A DNA stretch of 64,000 bases from Streptococcus mitis (GTDB lineage Bacteria; Bacillota; Bacilli; Lactobacillales; Streptococcaceae), in the NCBI RefSeq assembly GCF_003943935.1, contig NZ_RJOB01000006.1, positions 62,001 to 126,000 of the forward strand. The letters run 5' to 3'. This document shows positions 1 to 9,698 of this stretch, piece by piece (within the stretch, counting starts at the first letter, position 1; each line of letters begins with the position of its first letter). The position numbers were made by a program, and so were the translations under genes. Below the pieces are notes generated by a model, which worked only from the letters and a program-made list of their open reading frames with translations, was not told the DNA's origin and ran no database searches.

Positions 1-813
1 ATCTGTACTACTTGTGCCTACTGGATCGGTATAGGCTGGAACTTCTGCTGTTGGTGGTGTGATCAAGTTACCTTCACCATCCGTACTACTTGTGCCTACT
101 GGATCTGTATAGGCTGGAACTTCGACAGTTGGTGGCGTAATCAAGTTGCCTTCACCATCCGTACTACTTGTACCTACTGGATCTGTATACGCTGGAACTT
201 CTGCTGTTGGTGGCGTAATCAAGTTACCTTCACCATCCGTACTACTTGTGCCCACTGGATCGGTATAGGCTGGAACTTCTGCTGTTGGTGGTGTGATTAC
301 GTTGCCTTCGCCATCCGTACTACTTGTGCCTACTGGATCGGTATAGGCTGGAACTTCGACACTTGGTGGCGTAATGACATTGCCTTCGCCATCTGTACTA
401 CTTGTGCCTACTGGATCGGTATAGGCTGGAACTTCTACAGTTGGTGGTGTAATGACATTGCCTTCGCCATCTGTACTACTTGTGCCTACTGGATCTGTGT
501 AGGCTGGGACTTCTACAGTTGGTGGCGTAATGACATTGCCTTCGCCATCCGTACTACTTGTGCCTACTGGATCGGTATAGGCTGGAACTTCGACACTTGG
601 TGGTGTAATAACATTGCCTTCGCCATCCGTACTACTTGTGCCTACTGGATCTGTGTAGGCTGGGACTTCTACAGTTGGTGGCGTAATCAAGTTACCTTCA
701 CCATCCGTACTACTTGTGCCCACTGGATCGGTGTAGGCTGGAACTTCTACAGTTGGTGGTGTAATCAAGTTACCTTCACCATCCGTACTACTTGTGCCTA
801 CTGGATCTGTGTA
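1..813 (-). repeat. 78-bp tandem repeat array in surface protein gene
   Basis: The block starting atc-cgt-act-act recurs at 79, 157, 235, 313, 391, 469, 547, 625, 703 and 781, an exact 78-bp period. It encodes a 26-residue unit containing PAYTDPVGTSSTDGEGN followed by L/V-ITPPT-A/V-EV. Ten full units plus one partial unit are visible, and the array continues past position 1. Units differ at a few sites (NLI or NVI; TAEV, TVEV or SVEV), and the variants are shuffled between units. The proline- and aspartate-rich composition suggests an extended stalk near the wall-anchored end. Confidence 0.95.
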
Positions 814-3800
814 TTCTGGTTGATTTGGAATTACTTCTGGAATACCGTTTACACCGAAGTCTTGGTTGACTAACTCTGTTCCTGGAATATCGTGACTGAT
901 TCCGGTATTTGGATCGGTAACCGTTGCTGTTCCGTCTGCTCCTACCGTTACGTCCTTATCTGGGTTTTTCTCTTTGACTTTGGCTTTGACTTTGTCTTTT
1001 TCGTCTGGAGTCAACTCACGAGCGTTTTTCGCTGGGACTTTTTCAGTCGGTTTCACTGGTTCGAAGTCTTGGTTGACTAACTCTGTTCCTGGAATATCGT
1101 GACTGATTCCGGTATTTGGATCGGTAACCGTTGCTGTTCCGTCTGCTCCTACCGTTACGTCCTTATCTGGGTTTTTCTCTTTGACTTTGGCTTTGACTTT
1201 GTCTTTTTCGTCTGGAGTCAACTCACGAGCGTTTTTCGCTGGGACTTTTTCAGTCGGTTTCACTGGTTCGAAGTCTTTAGGCTGTGCTGTAACTATTTTT
1301 GGTTCTGATGGGTGACTGTCACCTTTTGTAGCTGTTGCTGTTACCTGACTTTTATCTTTTACACCTTCAGCTGGAATAAGGAGTTGCCCTGTACTTGAAT
1401 CTACTGTTACACCTGCTGGCTTATCTGATGAACTCCATGTCCCATTTTTATCTTTGACTACTGTTACAGTTTTATTTTGTTCCTTCTCATCAGTGTAATT
1501 AACCGTAACTTTATCTGCATCCCCTGTTGGTGTCACTGTTACAGTTCCATCTTTTGGTGCAGTTGCTGTTGGTGGCGTTGGCTTAGAATCACGTACCTTG
1601 AAGACTTTAGAAGCATCTAATCTATCTGTACTATCGTCTTTATAGGTCACAATCACATTATTACCATCAACTGTTACAGACTTAATTTTATCGCTAAAGG
1701 TTGGATTAGCTTGTTTTACAGCATTCTCAATTTGAGTCGCATCTGCACTATCTAATAATAATGGCGTGCCTGGCGCCTGTGCATCATATTTAAATGTTTG
1801 AGGTTTCCATACAAATCGAATGCGTCCAGGAGCTCCTACATCATTAGCATGACCTACATGTTCATAGTTGGTATTTCCACTTGGGTCTTCTGCAAATAAG
1901 TATCGAGAAATTTGCCCACTTTGTTCATTAAATTCACCCTTAGGAATCTCACCAGTTACCTTAAGAATAGCCGGAGAATTTTGGCTTGCTGGTGTATCAG
2001 TGTGAATTTTAGTAGCGCTCAAGTAAAGTGCTGATCGGGTTTTCCCGTTCAAGTATGAATCTTCTGTACCTAGACCCTGTCTATTATCAGCAGCAAACGC
2101 TAAATGTAATTTAGAAATCTTACCAGAATTATCCCAAGCTTTCAGTGTAATATCGTTATTTTCCCCAGAGTAAACATATATCTCTTGTCTAGCTGGATTA
2201 TCATAAGGAATTTCAACTGTTGGTCTAATCTTATCGTTTGATTCAACTAACTTATCTCCAGATATTTGATGACTAATATTTGTCTTCGGATCTGTCAATG
2301 TTGCAGTACCATCTGTCGAAATACTAATGTTTTTACCAGGGTTACGAGCTTGAACCTTAGCTTTTACATTTTCTCTTTCCTGCGGTGTTAAACTTGTTAC
2401 TTTAGTTACAGGTGTCTTATCTGGAACTACTGGTTCAAAATCTCTTTGTTGAGCTGTCACGGTAGTTGCTTCTGATGGGTGACTGTCACCTTTCGTAGCT
2501 GTCGCTGTTACCTGACTTTTATCTCTAACACCCTCTTCTGGAATTAATAATGCTCCAGTACCTGAATCTACAGTTACACCTGCTGGCTTATCTGATGATG
2601 ACCATGTTCCATTTTTAGCCTTAACTACGGTTACTGTTTTTTGAGCATTATTCTCGTCTATATAATTAACCGTAACTTTATCTGCATCCCCTGTTGGTGT
2701 TACTGTTACAGTTCCATCTTTTGGTGCAGTTGCCGTTGGTGGTGTTGGCTTAGAATCACGTATTTTGAAGACTTTAGAAGCATCCAATCGATCTGTACTA
2801 TCGTCTTTATAGGTCACAATCACATTATTGCCATTAACTGTTACAGACTTAATTTTATCACTAAAGGTTGGATTAGCTTGTTTTACAGCATTCTCAATTT
2901 GAGTCGCATCTGCATTGTCTAGTAATAACGGTGTGCCTGGCGCCTGTGCATCATATTTAAATGTTTGAGGTTTCCATACAAATCGAATGCGTCCAGGAGC
3001 TCCTACATCATTAGCATGACCTACATGCTCATAGTTAGTATTTCCACTTGGATCTTCTGCAAATAAGTATCGAGAAATTTGCCCGCTTTGTTCATTAAAC
3101 TCACCCTTAGGAATCTCACCAGTTACCTTAAGAATAGCCGGAGAATTTTGGCTTGCTGGTGTATCAGTGTGAATTTTAGTAGCGCTCAAGTAAAGTGCTG
3201 ATCGAGTTTTCCCGTTCAAGTATGAATCTTCTGTACCTAGCCCCTGTCTATTATCAGCAGCAAACGCTAAATGCAATTTAGAAATCTTACCAGAATTATC
3301 CCAAGCTTTTAATGTAATATCATTATTCTCTCCAGAATAAACATAAATCTCTTGTCTAGCTGGATTGTCATAAGGAATTTCAACTGTTGGTCTAATCTTA
3401 TCGTTTGATTCAACTAACTTATCTCCAGATATTTGATGAGATATCCTTGATTTAGGATCAGTTACAGTAGCAGTACCATTACTTGATACTTGCACTTCTT
3501 TACCAGGGTTAGCATCTGAAACTTTTTTCTTAACCTGATTAACCTCATCCGGTGTTAAAGACGTTACTTTTGTAACAGGTGTCTTAGAAGGAACTTTTGG
3601 TGTGAAATCTTGGAAAGTAGCAACTTTAGCATCACTTGGTTGTGAGATATTTCCTGCTTCATCTGTTGCTTTAGCTGTAACATTACCTTTCGGAATTTCC
3701 TTAGTCGGATCGATAAGCGCTTTACCACTTGCGTTCGCTACACCTCGTCCTAGTTCTTGACCGCCATGATCATATACAACAACCGAAGCACCTGGTTCTG

Positions 3801-6800
3801 TATCTACTTCAATTTGAGTTCTAGTTCCAGCTTTATCCGTCAAGTTTGTTGGAATCGTTGGTTTACCTGGAGCTACATTATCTAAAACAACATTATCAGA
3901 TGTTTTTGCAACACCTTTTTGTACAGATCCTCTACCTTGGTGATTGTAAGTAATATCTCCGTTACTTCCTACAGTTACTTCTGACTTGTTGATACCTGGA
4001 TTTGCTTTTTCATAGGCTGTTTTAACTCTCTCTTTATCTTCTGGAGTTAAACGATTAATATCTTTTACAGGTACTTTCTCTCCTTTATTTGCCAATACAT
4101 ATTGATTAGCCTCTTGAGATGATCTGATTCCTGAAGCTACCGTAATATCTTTATTTTCTGCAGTAGCTTGGATTCTATCTAGGGTTTCAAATCTTGTACC
4201 TGAAGGTAATTCAAAGGTTACACTTCCATTTGAATTTGGTGAAATTCGTACATTCGCTGCATTTTCTAACGTCTTATAACGTCCAGAGCCTTCCTTTTCA
4301 ATTTTAACTTTTTTCCCTTGAATAACCGCAGAGATAATATCTGTTCTGCCTTGTGGAGTAATAGTTACACTTGTTGATCCATGACTAGGTTGCTGAATAG
4401 TCAAAGCTTGCGGTGCAGGTACTGTAGCTTGTTTTGCAACACTTGCATCTGTTGTGTGATCACGATTATCAGTTGCTTTTGCTGTTACATTTCCATTTGG
4501 AATCGGTCTTGTAGGATTAATAGTAACTCGACCACTTTCATTTGCCGTACCTTCTCCCAATTCATGGCCTGAGTGATCGTAAAGTTTTACCTTAGATCTT
4601 GGGTCTGCTGATACAGTTATAGGTGTTTGAGTATCCGCCTTATCTACTAAGGATGTTTCTATTACTGGACGTTTTTGAATCGTATATGATGAAGCTACTT
4701 TATCTACTGAATTATCGGGATAAGTGATGGTAACATTCCCTTTTTCATCTACTGAATAAGTCGCCTGATCTAATAATGCTCTGTACGCTGCATCTGTATA
4801 TGTTCTATTGTTTTTCTCTTTAATCGCTGCAATAATTTTCTCTTTTTCTGGACCACTCACAGCATTTGGATTGTCTACAGTAATCTTTTTATCAATAGAA
4901 ATATCATATTTTTTCGCTACTTCAAGGACGTTAATGGTTGTGCTAACATTTGTACTTGAACCAGCATTATGGCGTCCATAACTAGCTGTTGTTGTCTTGC
5001 TTACAACATAATAATTAAGAACCGTTGATCCTAGGGGCTGATCCATTGCAATCGTTCCACTAGTTTTTCCAGTACGAGCCGTTTCAGGGGTGGATTGAGC
5101 TGTTACTAAGAAACCGCCTGATTCTTCTAATCCTTTGACATGGCCTCTAGTATTTGGATTTGGCAAAAATTTTTCTAGATATTTTGCATAAGTAGAAACA
5201 TTAACTTCGACATGATCTCCACGATATGCTGTAACCCATTCTTTATCCACTCCGATAGTAGCTCTTGCTTTACCTTCGGAAGAAACTTGTTTCGCTCCTC
5301 CATGACCTATTTGAGTTCTCGTAACTGTCACAGGGTCACTTTTTGCTGATTCTTTTCCTCCAACTGGAGTTGAAGTCGCTCTAATTTGCCCTTCAGGTAA
5401 ACTATTTGTAGGATGTACCGTTGCATAGCCATCATTTCCAGCTTGAGCTTCTCCTATTAGCACATCATTATTATCGTAAAGTTTAACAGTAGAACCTACT
5501 GGTGCTTTTACTCTGACGTCTGCAGGTATACTTGCTTTCCCTGTTAAGTCACTCTCGATATGAGCACCAGATGTTAATGGAGCCTCTACTACATTGACAG
5601 GTTTCCACCCCTCAAGACTTCCATACCCACCTTCTTTCATATTTGAAACAACAGAGGTTTGAGAGCCAACTTTCATATCACTATTCAATTTAAGATTAAT
5701 GATAGAGTAAAACTTATTACTTGTATTATCAACTGAGGTAACAGTAGCTAGATTGCGTTTTTCAGGAAGAACTTGCCAAGCTTGATTGATAGCAGTTCGT
5801 CTAATCCCGATTTCATGATCTTGATTATTTGTATCCCTGTATCTTAAATACGCCATACCAGCATCATGTGGTACATATAGCTTGAGATCGCGTTGGTTCG
5901 AAACCAATTCATTGGTATGTCCCGGCGAATAAGAAATCCATGAACGTCCCAATGAAACATCCACATTCGTTGCTTCACTCTCTTTGCCATCAACACTTTG
6001 AGTTACTGATATCTTATCTTTCGGTACAAGTTGATCTCCAGTATCTGATAGATTACTATTTAAACCAGCATCTAGTGAAACAACCCAATGCCCGCTTGAA
6101 TTAACTGTTGTTGTTTTAAAAGTATTCCCATTTTTCTTAACAGAAATAGTCGCTCCTGGTTTCCCAGTTCCTGATAATTGATTATCCGTTGATGGTACAG
6201 TCTGCATACGTACAGTATCGTTGGTTTGAGTATAGCTATGGTCAACAGTAGGAGCGCCTACTGCATTGACATGGATACCTACAGCAGGGAAATCTGAATT
6301 CCGACTTACAAGCGCCGCCTTACCATTTAAGCCAGAATTTTCAAGAGTATTCTGTACAATAGCGGTCGCAAAGCGAGCAAAAAGATTGTGATGTGTTCCT
6401 CTAGTAGTTACTTCATAGACTATTCTATCTGGCACAGCTCCACCAATAAGTTTGTAGTGACCAATAAACATCTTATAATTAGAGAAAGGCGTACTAGCAG
6501 GGCGTCCTCTGGAAATTTCTCTCTCTTCTAGTACACTACCACCAGCTCCACCTCTTTCTACTACACGAATATTTTCAATAGTATCATCTGATGTAACTGC
6601 AATACCAGCCCAAGCATGATTCTTATGAGCCGGACGGACAGCCACTCTCCAAATAGTACGATCACCATCAATGTCATAATGAAGATTTTCAAACTGTTTA
6701 ACTCCATCACCACTGATAGTACCTGAGTCGAGATTTCCAGCTACAGAACGATCAGTAGATCGAGCTGCATAATGAGCTATTCTAAATCCAGAATGACCTT

Positions 6801-7617
6801 TTTTCTTCTTATCAAGAACTTCCTCTGTTGCCTCATCTACAAGATTACTTTTCGTATCTATCGGCAAAAGTTTATTATCCTCTTTTGGTAATTCCAGACT
6901 ATTAGCTTCTTTATCTACCTTACTTAAGCTTCTATCTTTAGCTGTGACAGTAAAATTTGAACTATCTTTAGAAACTTCTTCTTTGTGAACTTCAGTAGCA
7001 TTTTCATCCTTGCTCTTATCTTCTAGCAAAGAATTCTGAGCTTTGGCACTTTCAGCATGATTAGCAGGCTCTTCTACCGATTCAGGAGAAGCTGTCTTAC
7101 TCCCTTCTTTCCCCTCAGGTTGACTGGTACTGCCTTCCTGATCTTTTAATGTCTCGATCAACTTTCTAATCTTTAGAATATGCTGATCAATGTCCTCTGC
7201 TTTAGCATTCTTATCATAAAGTAAACGTTTGCTTTCTTCCGTAAGCTGAAGAAGCTGATTAGAAAGTGAAGCAAGTTTACTTTCTTTTACTTTAGCTACA
7301 CTATCTTTCAGCTCATCCATCACTTGAAGAAGAGCTGATTTATCAACAACTTTTGAAGTTTTTTCTTCCAAGTTCCTTTCAGCAAGCCCTTGACTATCTG
7401 GCAAGGGTTCTTCCTTCGCCCTACTCCTACCCTCATCATTTAGGGTCTTCTCAGTCGCTGCTGTATCAGGGGATACAGATAGACTATCTGCTCTAGCTAC
7501 TCCATTTGCAAAAAATAAGAGCGCAGCTACAGCTACACTGGCAGCACCAAAATGGTACTTTCTAATGGAATAGCGAAAAACTTTTTCACCATTCCTATTA
7601 TTCTTATGTCCAAACAT
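1..7617 (-). CDS. Giant repeat-rich YSIRK surface adhesin (C-terminus outside window)
   Basis: An open frame of 2539 codons runs from the ATG at 7617 to the window edge; I checked the frame at many points and found no stop. The signal peptide has FRYSIRK at residues 14-20, then FGAASVAVAALLF, with likely cleavage after A43 (VARA/DS). Residues about 44-260 are charged and helical. Residues about 262-457 form a domain I do not recognise. Ig-like modules follow (GTGKPGATISV, then VKLYD/VVVYD-G-x-x-L-G units), together with Rib-like modules carrying the motif LTPDE. Two 389-residue modules, two identical 69-residue modules and at least ten 26-residue repeats come next. A cell-wall LPXTG sorting signal is expected beyond the edge but not seen. 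RBS AAAGGA lies before the ATG. It probably acts as a host- or bacteria-binding adhesin; the ligand is unknown. It lies downstream of glnA on the same strand but behind a BOX element and its own spacer. Confidence 0.93.
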   Translation of the reverse strand, partial: MFGHKNNRNGEKVFRYSIRKYHFGAASVAVAALLFFANGVARADSLSVSPDTAATEKTLNDEGRSRAKEEPLPDSQGLAERNLEEKTSKVVDKSALLQVMDELKDSVAKVKESKLASLSNQLLQLTEESKRLLYDKNAKAEDIDQHILKIRKLIETLKDQEGSTSQPEGKEGSKTASPESVEEPANHAESAKAQNSLLEDKSKDENATEVHKEEVSKDSSNFTVTAKDRSLSKVDKEANSLELPKEDNKLLPIDTKSNLVDEATEEVLDKKKKGHSGFRIAHYAARSTDRSVAGNLDSGTISGDGVKQFENLHYDIDGDRTIWRVAVRPAHKNHAWAGIAVTSDDTIENIRVVERGGAGGSVLEEREISRGRPASTPFSNYKMFIGHYKLIGGAVPDRIVYEVTTRGTHHNLFARFATAIVQNTLENSGLNGKAALVSRNSDFPAVGIHVNAVGAPTVDHSYTQTNDTVRMQTVPSTDNQLSGTGKPGATISVKKNGNTFKTTTVNSSGHWVVSLDAGLNSNLSDTGDQLVPKDKISVTQSVDGKESEATNVDVSLGRSWISYSPGHTNELVSNQRDLKLYVPHDAGMAYLRYRDTNNQDHEIGIRRTAINQAWQVLPEKRNLATVTSVDNTSNKFYSIINLKLNSDMKVGSQTSVVSNMKEGGYGSLEGWKPVNVVEAPLTSGAHIESDLTGKASIPADVRVKAPVGSTVKLYDNNDVLIGEAQAGNDGYATVHPTNSLPEGQIRATSTPVGGKESAKSDPVTVTRTQIGHGGAKQVSSEGKARATIGVDKEWVTAYRGDHVEVNVSTYAKYLEKFLPNPNTRGHVKGLEESGGFLVTAQSTPETARTGKTSGTIAMDQPLGSTVLNYYVVSKTTTASYGRHNAGSSTNVSTTINVLEVAKKYDISIDKKITVDNPNAVSGPEKEKIIAAIKEKNNRTYTDAAYRALLDQATYSVDEKGNVTITYPDNSVDKVASSYTIQKRPVIETSLVDKADTQTPITVSADPRSKVKLYDHSGHELGEGTANESGRVTINPTRPIPNGNVTAKATDNRDHTTDASVAKQATVPAPQALTIQQPSHGSTSVTITPQGRTDIISAVIQGKKVKIEKEGSGRYKTLENAANVRISPNSNGSVTFELPSGTRFETLDRIQATAENKDITVASGIRSSQEANQYVLANKGEKVPVKDINRLTPEDKERVKTAYEKANPGINKSEVTVGSNGDITYNHQGRGSVQKGVAKTSDNVVLDNVAPGKPTIPTNLTDKAGTRTQIEVDTEPGASVVVYDHGGQELGRGVANASGKALIDPTKEIPKGNVTAKATDEAGNISQPSDAKVATFQDFTPKVPSKTPVTKVTSLTPDEVNQVKKKVSDANPGKEVQVSSNGTATVTDPKSRISHQISGDKLVESNDKIRPTVEIPYDNPARQEIYVYSGENNDITLKAWDNSGKISKLHLAFAADNRQGLGTEDSYLNGKTRSALYLSATKIHTDTPASQNSPAILKVTGEIPKGEFNEQSGQISRYLFAEDPSGNTNYEHVGHANDVGAPGRIRFVWKPQTFKYDAQAPGTPLLLDNADATQIENAVKQANPTFSDKIKSVTVNGNNVIVTYKDDSTDRLDASKVFKIRDSKPTPPTATAPKDGTVTVTPTGDADKVTVNYIDENNAQKTVTVVKAKNGTWSSSDKPAGVTVDSGTGALLIPEEGVRDKSQVTATATKGDSHPSEATTVTAQQRDFEPVVPDKTPVTKVTSLTPQERENVKAKVQARNPGKNISISTDGTATLTDPKTNISHQISGDKLVESNDKIRPTVEIPYDNPARQEIYVYSGENNDITLKAWDNSGKISKLHLAFAADNRQGLGTEDSYLNGKTRSALYLSATKIHTDTPASQNSPAILKVTGEIPKGEFNEQSGQISRYLFAEDPSGNTNYEHVGHANDVGAPGRIRFVWKPQTFKYDAQAPGTPLLLDSADATQIENAVKQANPTFSDKIKSVTVDGNNVIVTYKDDSTDRLDASKVFKVRDSKPTPPTATAPKDGTVTVTPTGDADKVTVNYTDEKEQNKTVTVVKDKNGTWSSSDKPAGVTVDSSTGQLLIPAEGVKDKSQVTATATKGDSHPSEPKIVTAQPKDFEPVKPTEKVPAKNARELTPDEKDKVKAKVKEKNPDKDVTVGADGTATVTDPNTGISHDIPGTELVNQDFEPVKPTEKVPAKNARELTPDEKDKVKAKVKEKNPDKDVTVGADGTATVTDPNTGISHDIPGTELVNQDFGVNGIPEVIPNQPEYTDPVGTSSTDGEGNLITPPTVEVPAYTDPVGTSSTDGEGNLITPPTVEVPAYTDPVGTSSTDGEGNVITPPSVEVPAYTDPVGTSSTDGEGNVITPPTVEVPAYTDPVGTSSTDGEGNVITPPTVEVPAYTDPVGTSSTDGEGNVITPPSVEVPAYTDPVGTSSTDGEGNVITPPTAEVPAYTDPVGTSSTDGEGNLITPPTAEVPAYTDPVGTSSTDGEGNLITPPTVEVPAYTDPVGTSSTDGEGNLITPPTAEVPAYTDPVGTSSTD
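855..1268 (-). repeat. Perfect 207-bp tandem duplication
   Basis: Segments 855-1061 and 1062-1268 appear base-identical. Each encodes one 69-residue Rib-like module with the motif LTPDEKDKVKAKV and the ending ISHDIPGTELVNQ. Identity at synonymous sites implies a recent duplication or gene conversion. Confidence 0.9.
1304..3637 (-). repeat. 1167-bp tandem module duplication (389 residues each)
   Basis: Sequence at 1304 (tctgatgggtgactg) recurs at 2471, and the block near 1591 recurs at 2758, both offset by 1167 bp. The copies differ by scattered substitutions. Each module contains a segment with EIPYDNPARQEIYVYSGEN, an HVGHANDVGAPGRIRF stretch, an Ig-like stretch (TVTPTGDADKVTVNY) and a Rib-like segment (SLTP). 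The outer limits are approximate because similarity fades inside the Rib-like part. Confidence 0.88.
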
Positions 7618-7832
7618 AAATTTTTCCTTTCTATTCTTAAAATGACATAACTACATATAGTTTATTACAATGGATTGATATAGTAAATAGATATCTATAA
7701 TAAATAATTAACAACTATATGGTATTTTTATAACGAAGTAGTTCCTAGAATAGTAAAATTTTCTTTGAAAAAAGAGCGATTAATACATGACAAAAAATCT
7801 TTAAACTATTGATTTCTGTATGTATAAAATAA

Positions 7833-7874
7833 GTCCCACCGTTTGCATATATATATATATGCAAACGGTGGGAC
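7833..7874. repeat. Perfect 42-bp palindrome
   Basis: Two 21-nt arms (gtcccaccgtttgcatatata and its exact reverse complement) meet with no spacer. In RNA the central AU alternation would form the loop, leaving a stem GUCCCACCGUUUGC/GCAAACGGUGGGAC. There is no long T tract on either side, so a simple terminator is not the obvious reading. Confidence 0.9.
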
Positions 7875-8113
7875 TATCCCCTATGTATGATTTTGTATAT
7901 TTAATAATTAGAACCGAACTATAAAATATTAGTAGTATGATTTTTATAAAAATACCGATTATCTTTATTAAAGAAATGTCGAAAAAATCAATATGAAAAC
8001 ACTATATCATATTCAAGTTATAATAGTATAAGACGACTTCTAAAACATTGTTAGGAATTATTTTGGACAATCCTAGACTCAATTCATTATCTTCCAATCT
8101 ACTATAATAAACT

Positions 8114-8229
8114 TATGCTCAATGAAAATCAAAGAGCAAACTAGGAAGCTAGCCGCAAGCTGCTCAAAGTATAGCTTTGAGGTTGCAGATAACGCTGACG
8201 TGGTTTGAAGAGATTTTCGAAGAATATTA
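8114..8229 (+). repeat. BOX element, boxA-boxC type
   Basis: It starts with tatgctcaatgaaaatcaaa (boxA) and ends with ggtttgaagagattttcga plus agaatatta (boxC), with no complete boxB. It lies in the spacer between glnA and the surface protein gene. Confidence 0.88.
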
Positions 8230-8278
8230 GTAATCTACAAAAGACTAAATGTAAGTACTCCAGTCTTTAGAACAACAT

Positions 8279-8307
8279 AAAAAGGTTGCCCAAACGGACA
8301 ACCTTTT
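8279..8307 (-). terminator. glnA terminator
   Basis: On the minus strand AAAAGGTTGTCC-GTTT-GGGCAACC is followed by TTTTT. The stem starts 9 nt after the glnA stop codon. Confidence 0.85.
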
Positions 8308-8315
8308 CTGCACCA

Positions 8316-9662
8316 TTAATATAAATCTAAATAGTTATCAATTTCCCATTGTGAAACGAAGGTTGCATAACTTGCCCATTCGATTCGTTTTGCTTCAAGG
8401 AAACTAGTATAGATATGTTCTCCAAGAGCTGCTCTGACAACCTCATCTTCTGTCAAAGCTTTCAAAGCGTTGTGAAGAGTTGATGGAAGGTCTGTGATAC
8501 CAGCTTCCTTACGCTCTTCTGCTGTCATGATGTAGATATTTTCTTCGATAGGAGCTGGTGCTTCGATTTTATTTTCAATACCATGCAAACCAACTTCCAA
8601 AAGAACCGCCATAGCGATGTATGGGTTTGCCATTGGATCCACTGAACGCAACTCAAGACGAGTTCCCATACCACGTGAAGCAGGCACGCGCACAAGTGGC
8701 GAACGGTTACGACCAGCCCAAGCAATATAAACAGGCGCTTCATAACCTGGAACCAAACGTTTGTATGAGTTAACCGTTGGGTTCATGATGGCAGTATAGT
8801 TGTAGGCATGCTTGATCAAACCGCCAAGGAAATGGTAGGCAGTTTCTGATAACTGCATTCCTTTTGGATCATTTGGATCAAAGAAGGCGTTATTCCCTTC
8901 TGCATCAAACAAGGACATATTACAGTGCATACCTGATCCAGCAATACCAAATTTTGGTTTGGCCATAAAGGTTGCGTAAAGACCATGTTTGCGAGCAATG
9001 GTTTTAACAACAAGTTTAAAGATTTGAATCTTATCACAGGCACGGAGAACTTCATCGTACTTAAAGTCAATCTCGTGTTGTCCAACAGCAACCTCGTGGT
9101 GACTCGCTTCTACTTCAAATCCCATTTTGGTTAAGACATTGACAATCTCACGACGTGTGTTGTCCGCAAGGTCCGTAGGTGCCAAATCAAAGTAGCCACC
9201 CTTGTCATTTACTTCAAGTGTTGGGTCCCCATTTTCATCGAGCTTAAATAGGAAGAATTCTGGCTCTGGACCAAGGTTGAAAGATTTGAATCCCACTTCT
9301 TCCATGTGACGAAGAGCACGTTTCAAATTACCACGAGGATCACCCGCAAATGGTTCACCTTCTGTTGTATAGACATCACAGATCAAACCTGCAACACTTC
9401 CATTTTCATCTCCCCAAGGGAAGACTGTCCATGTATCCAAGTCTGGGTACAAGTACATATCTGACTCATTGATACGTACAAAACCTTCAATAGAAGATCC
9501 ATCAAACATAGCCTTATTTGACAAGACTTTATCTAACTGTTCATCTGTAGCAGGAATTTCGACGTTTTTCATGGTTCCCAAAATATCTGAGAACATGAGA
9601 CGGATAAAGGTAACATTTTTTTCCTTGACTTCACGACGAATATCTGCAGCTGTGATTGGCAT
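8316..9662 (-). CDS. glnA: Glutamine synthetase, type I
   Basis: It catalyses ATP-dependent amidation of glutamate to glutamine in the cytosol, the main ammonium-assimilation step. At 448 residues it matches the short GSI-alpha form of Firmicutes. Visible motifs are [12 protein letters not shown] (about residue 54), the ATP-site stretch [11 protein letters not shown] and [17 protein letters not shown] near the active site. The adenylylation motif of the enteric enzyme (NLYDLPPEE) is absent; the region reads [20 protein letters not shown] precedes the ATG. It follows glnR by 36 bp, so the two form an operon driven by the GlnR-controlled promoter at 10079-10107. In Firmicutes feedback-inhibited GlnA also modulates GlnR, which is known for the family, not shown here. 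Confidence 0.98.
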   Translation of the reverse strand: MPITAADIRREVKEKNVTFIRLMFSDILGTMKNVEIPATDEQLDKVLSNKAMFDGSSIEGFVRINESDMYLYPDLDTWTVFPWGDENGSVAGLICDVYTTEGEPFAGDPRGNLKRALRHMEEVGFKSFNLGPEPEFFLFKLDENGDPTLEVNDKGGYFDLAPTDLADNTRREIVNVLTKMGFEVEASHHEVAVGQHEIDFKYDEVLRACDKIQIFKLVVKTIARKHGLYATFMAKPKFGIAGSGMHCNMSLFDAEGNNAFFDPNDPKGMQLSETAYHFLGGLIKHAYNYTAIMNPTVNSYKRLVPGYEAPVYIAWAGRNRSPLVRVPASRGMGTRLELRSVDPMANPYIAMAVLLEVGLHGIENKIEAPAPIEENIYIMTAEERKEAGITDLPSTLHNALKALTEDEVVRAALGEHIYTSFLEAKRIEWASYATFVSQWEIDNYLDLY

Positions 9663-9698
9663 GAGTTTTCTCCTTAATGTATGACTACTTGCGGTTGC

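Larger units (their letters stand above)
7618..8315. other. 698-bp intergenic region between surface gene and glnA
   Basis: It holds, in order, the 5' region of the surface protein gene (RBS AAAGGA; only weak promoter matches such as TTTACT-17-TAAACT on the minus strand), a short palindrome ATAGATATCTAT at 7687-7698, a perfect 42-bp palindrome at 7833-7874, an AT-rich stretch with no recognisable gene (about 7890-8110), a BOX element at 8114-8229 and the glnA terminator. Confidence 0.7.

Noticed and set aside
1..813. CRISPR-like periodic repeat
   Set aside because: The 78-bp units are contiguous, in frame and coding, with no unique spacers.
892..1308. Two plus-strand open frames with identical first 60 residues
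   Set aside because: They are antisense shadows of the duplicated 207-bp segment in the surface protein gene; no RBS or coding character.
8090..8315. Small RNA gene in the glnA-adhesin spacer
   Set aside because: The structured sequence there is accounted for by the BOX element and the glnA terminator; no separate promoter-terminator pair was seen.
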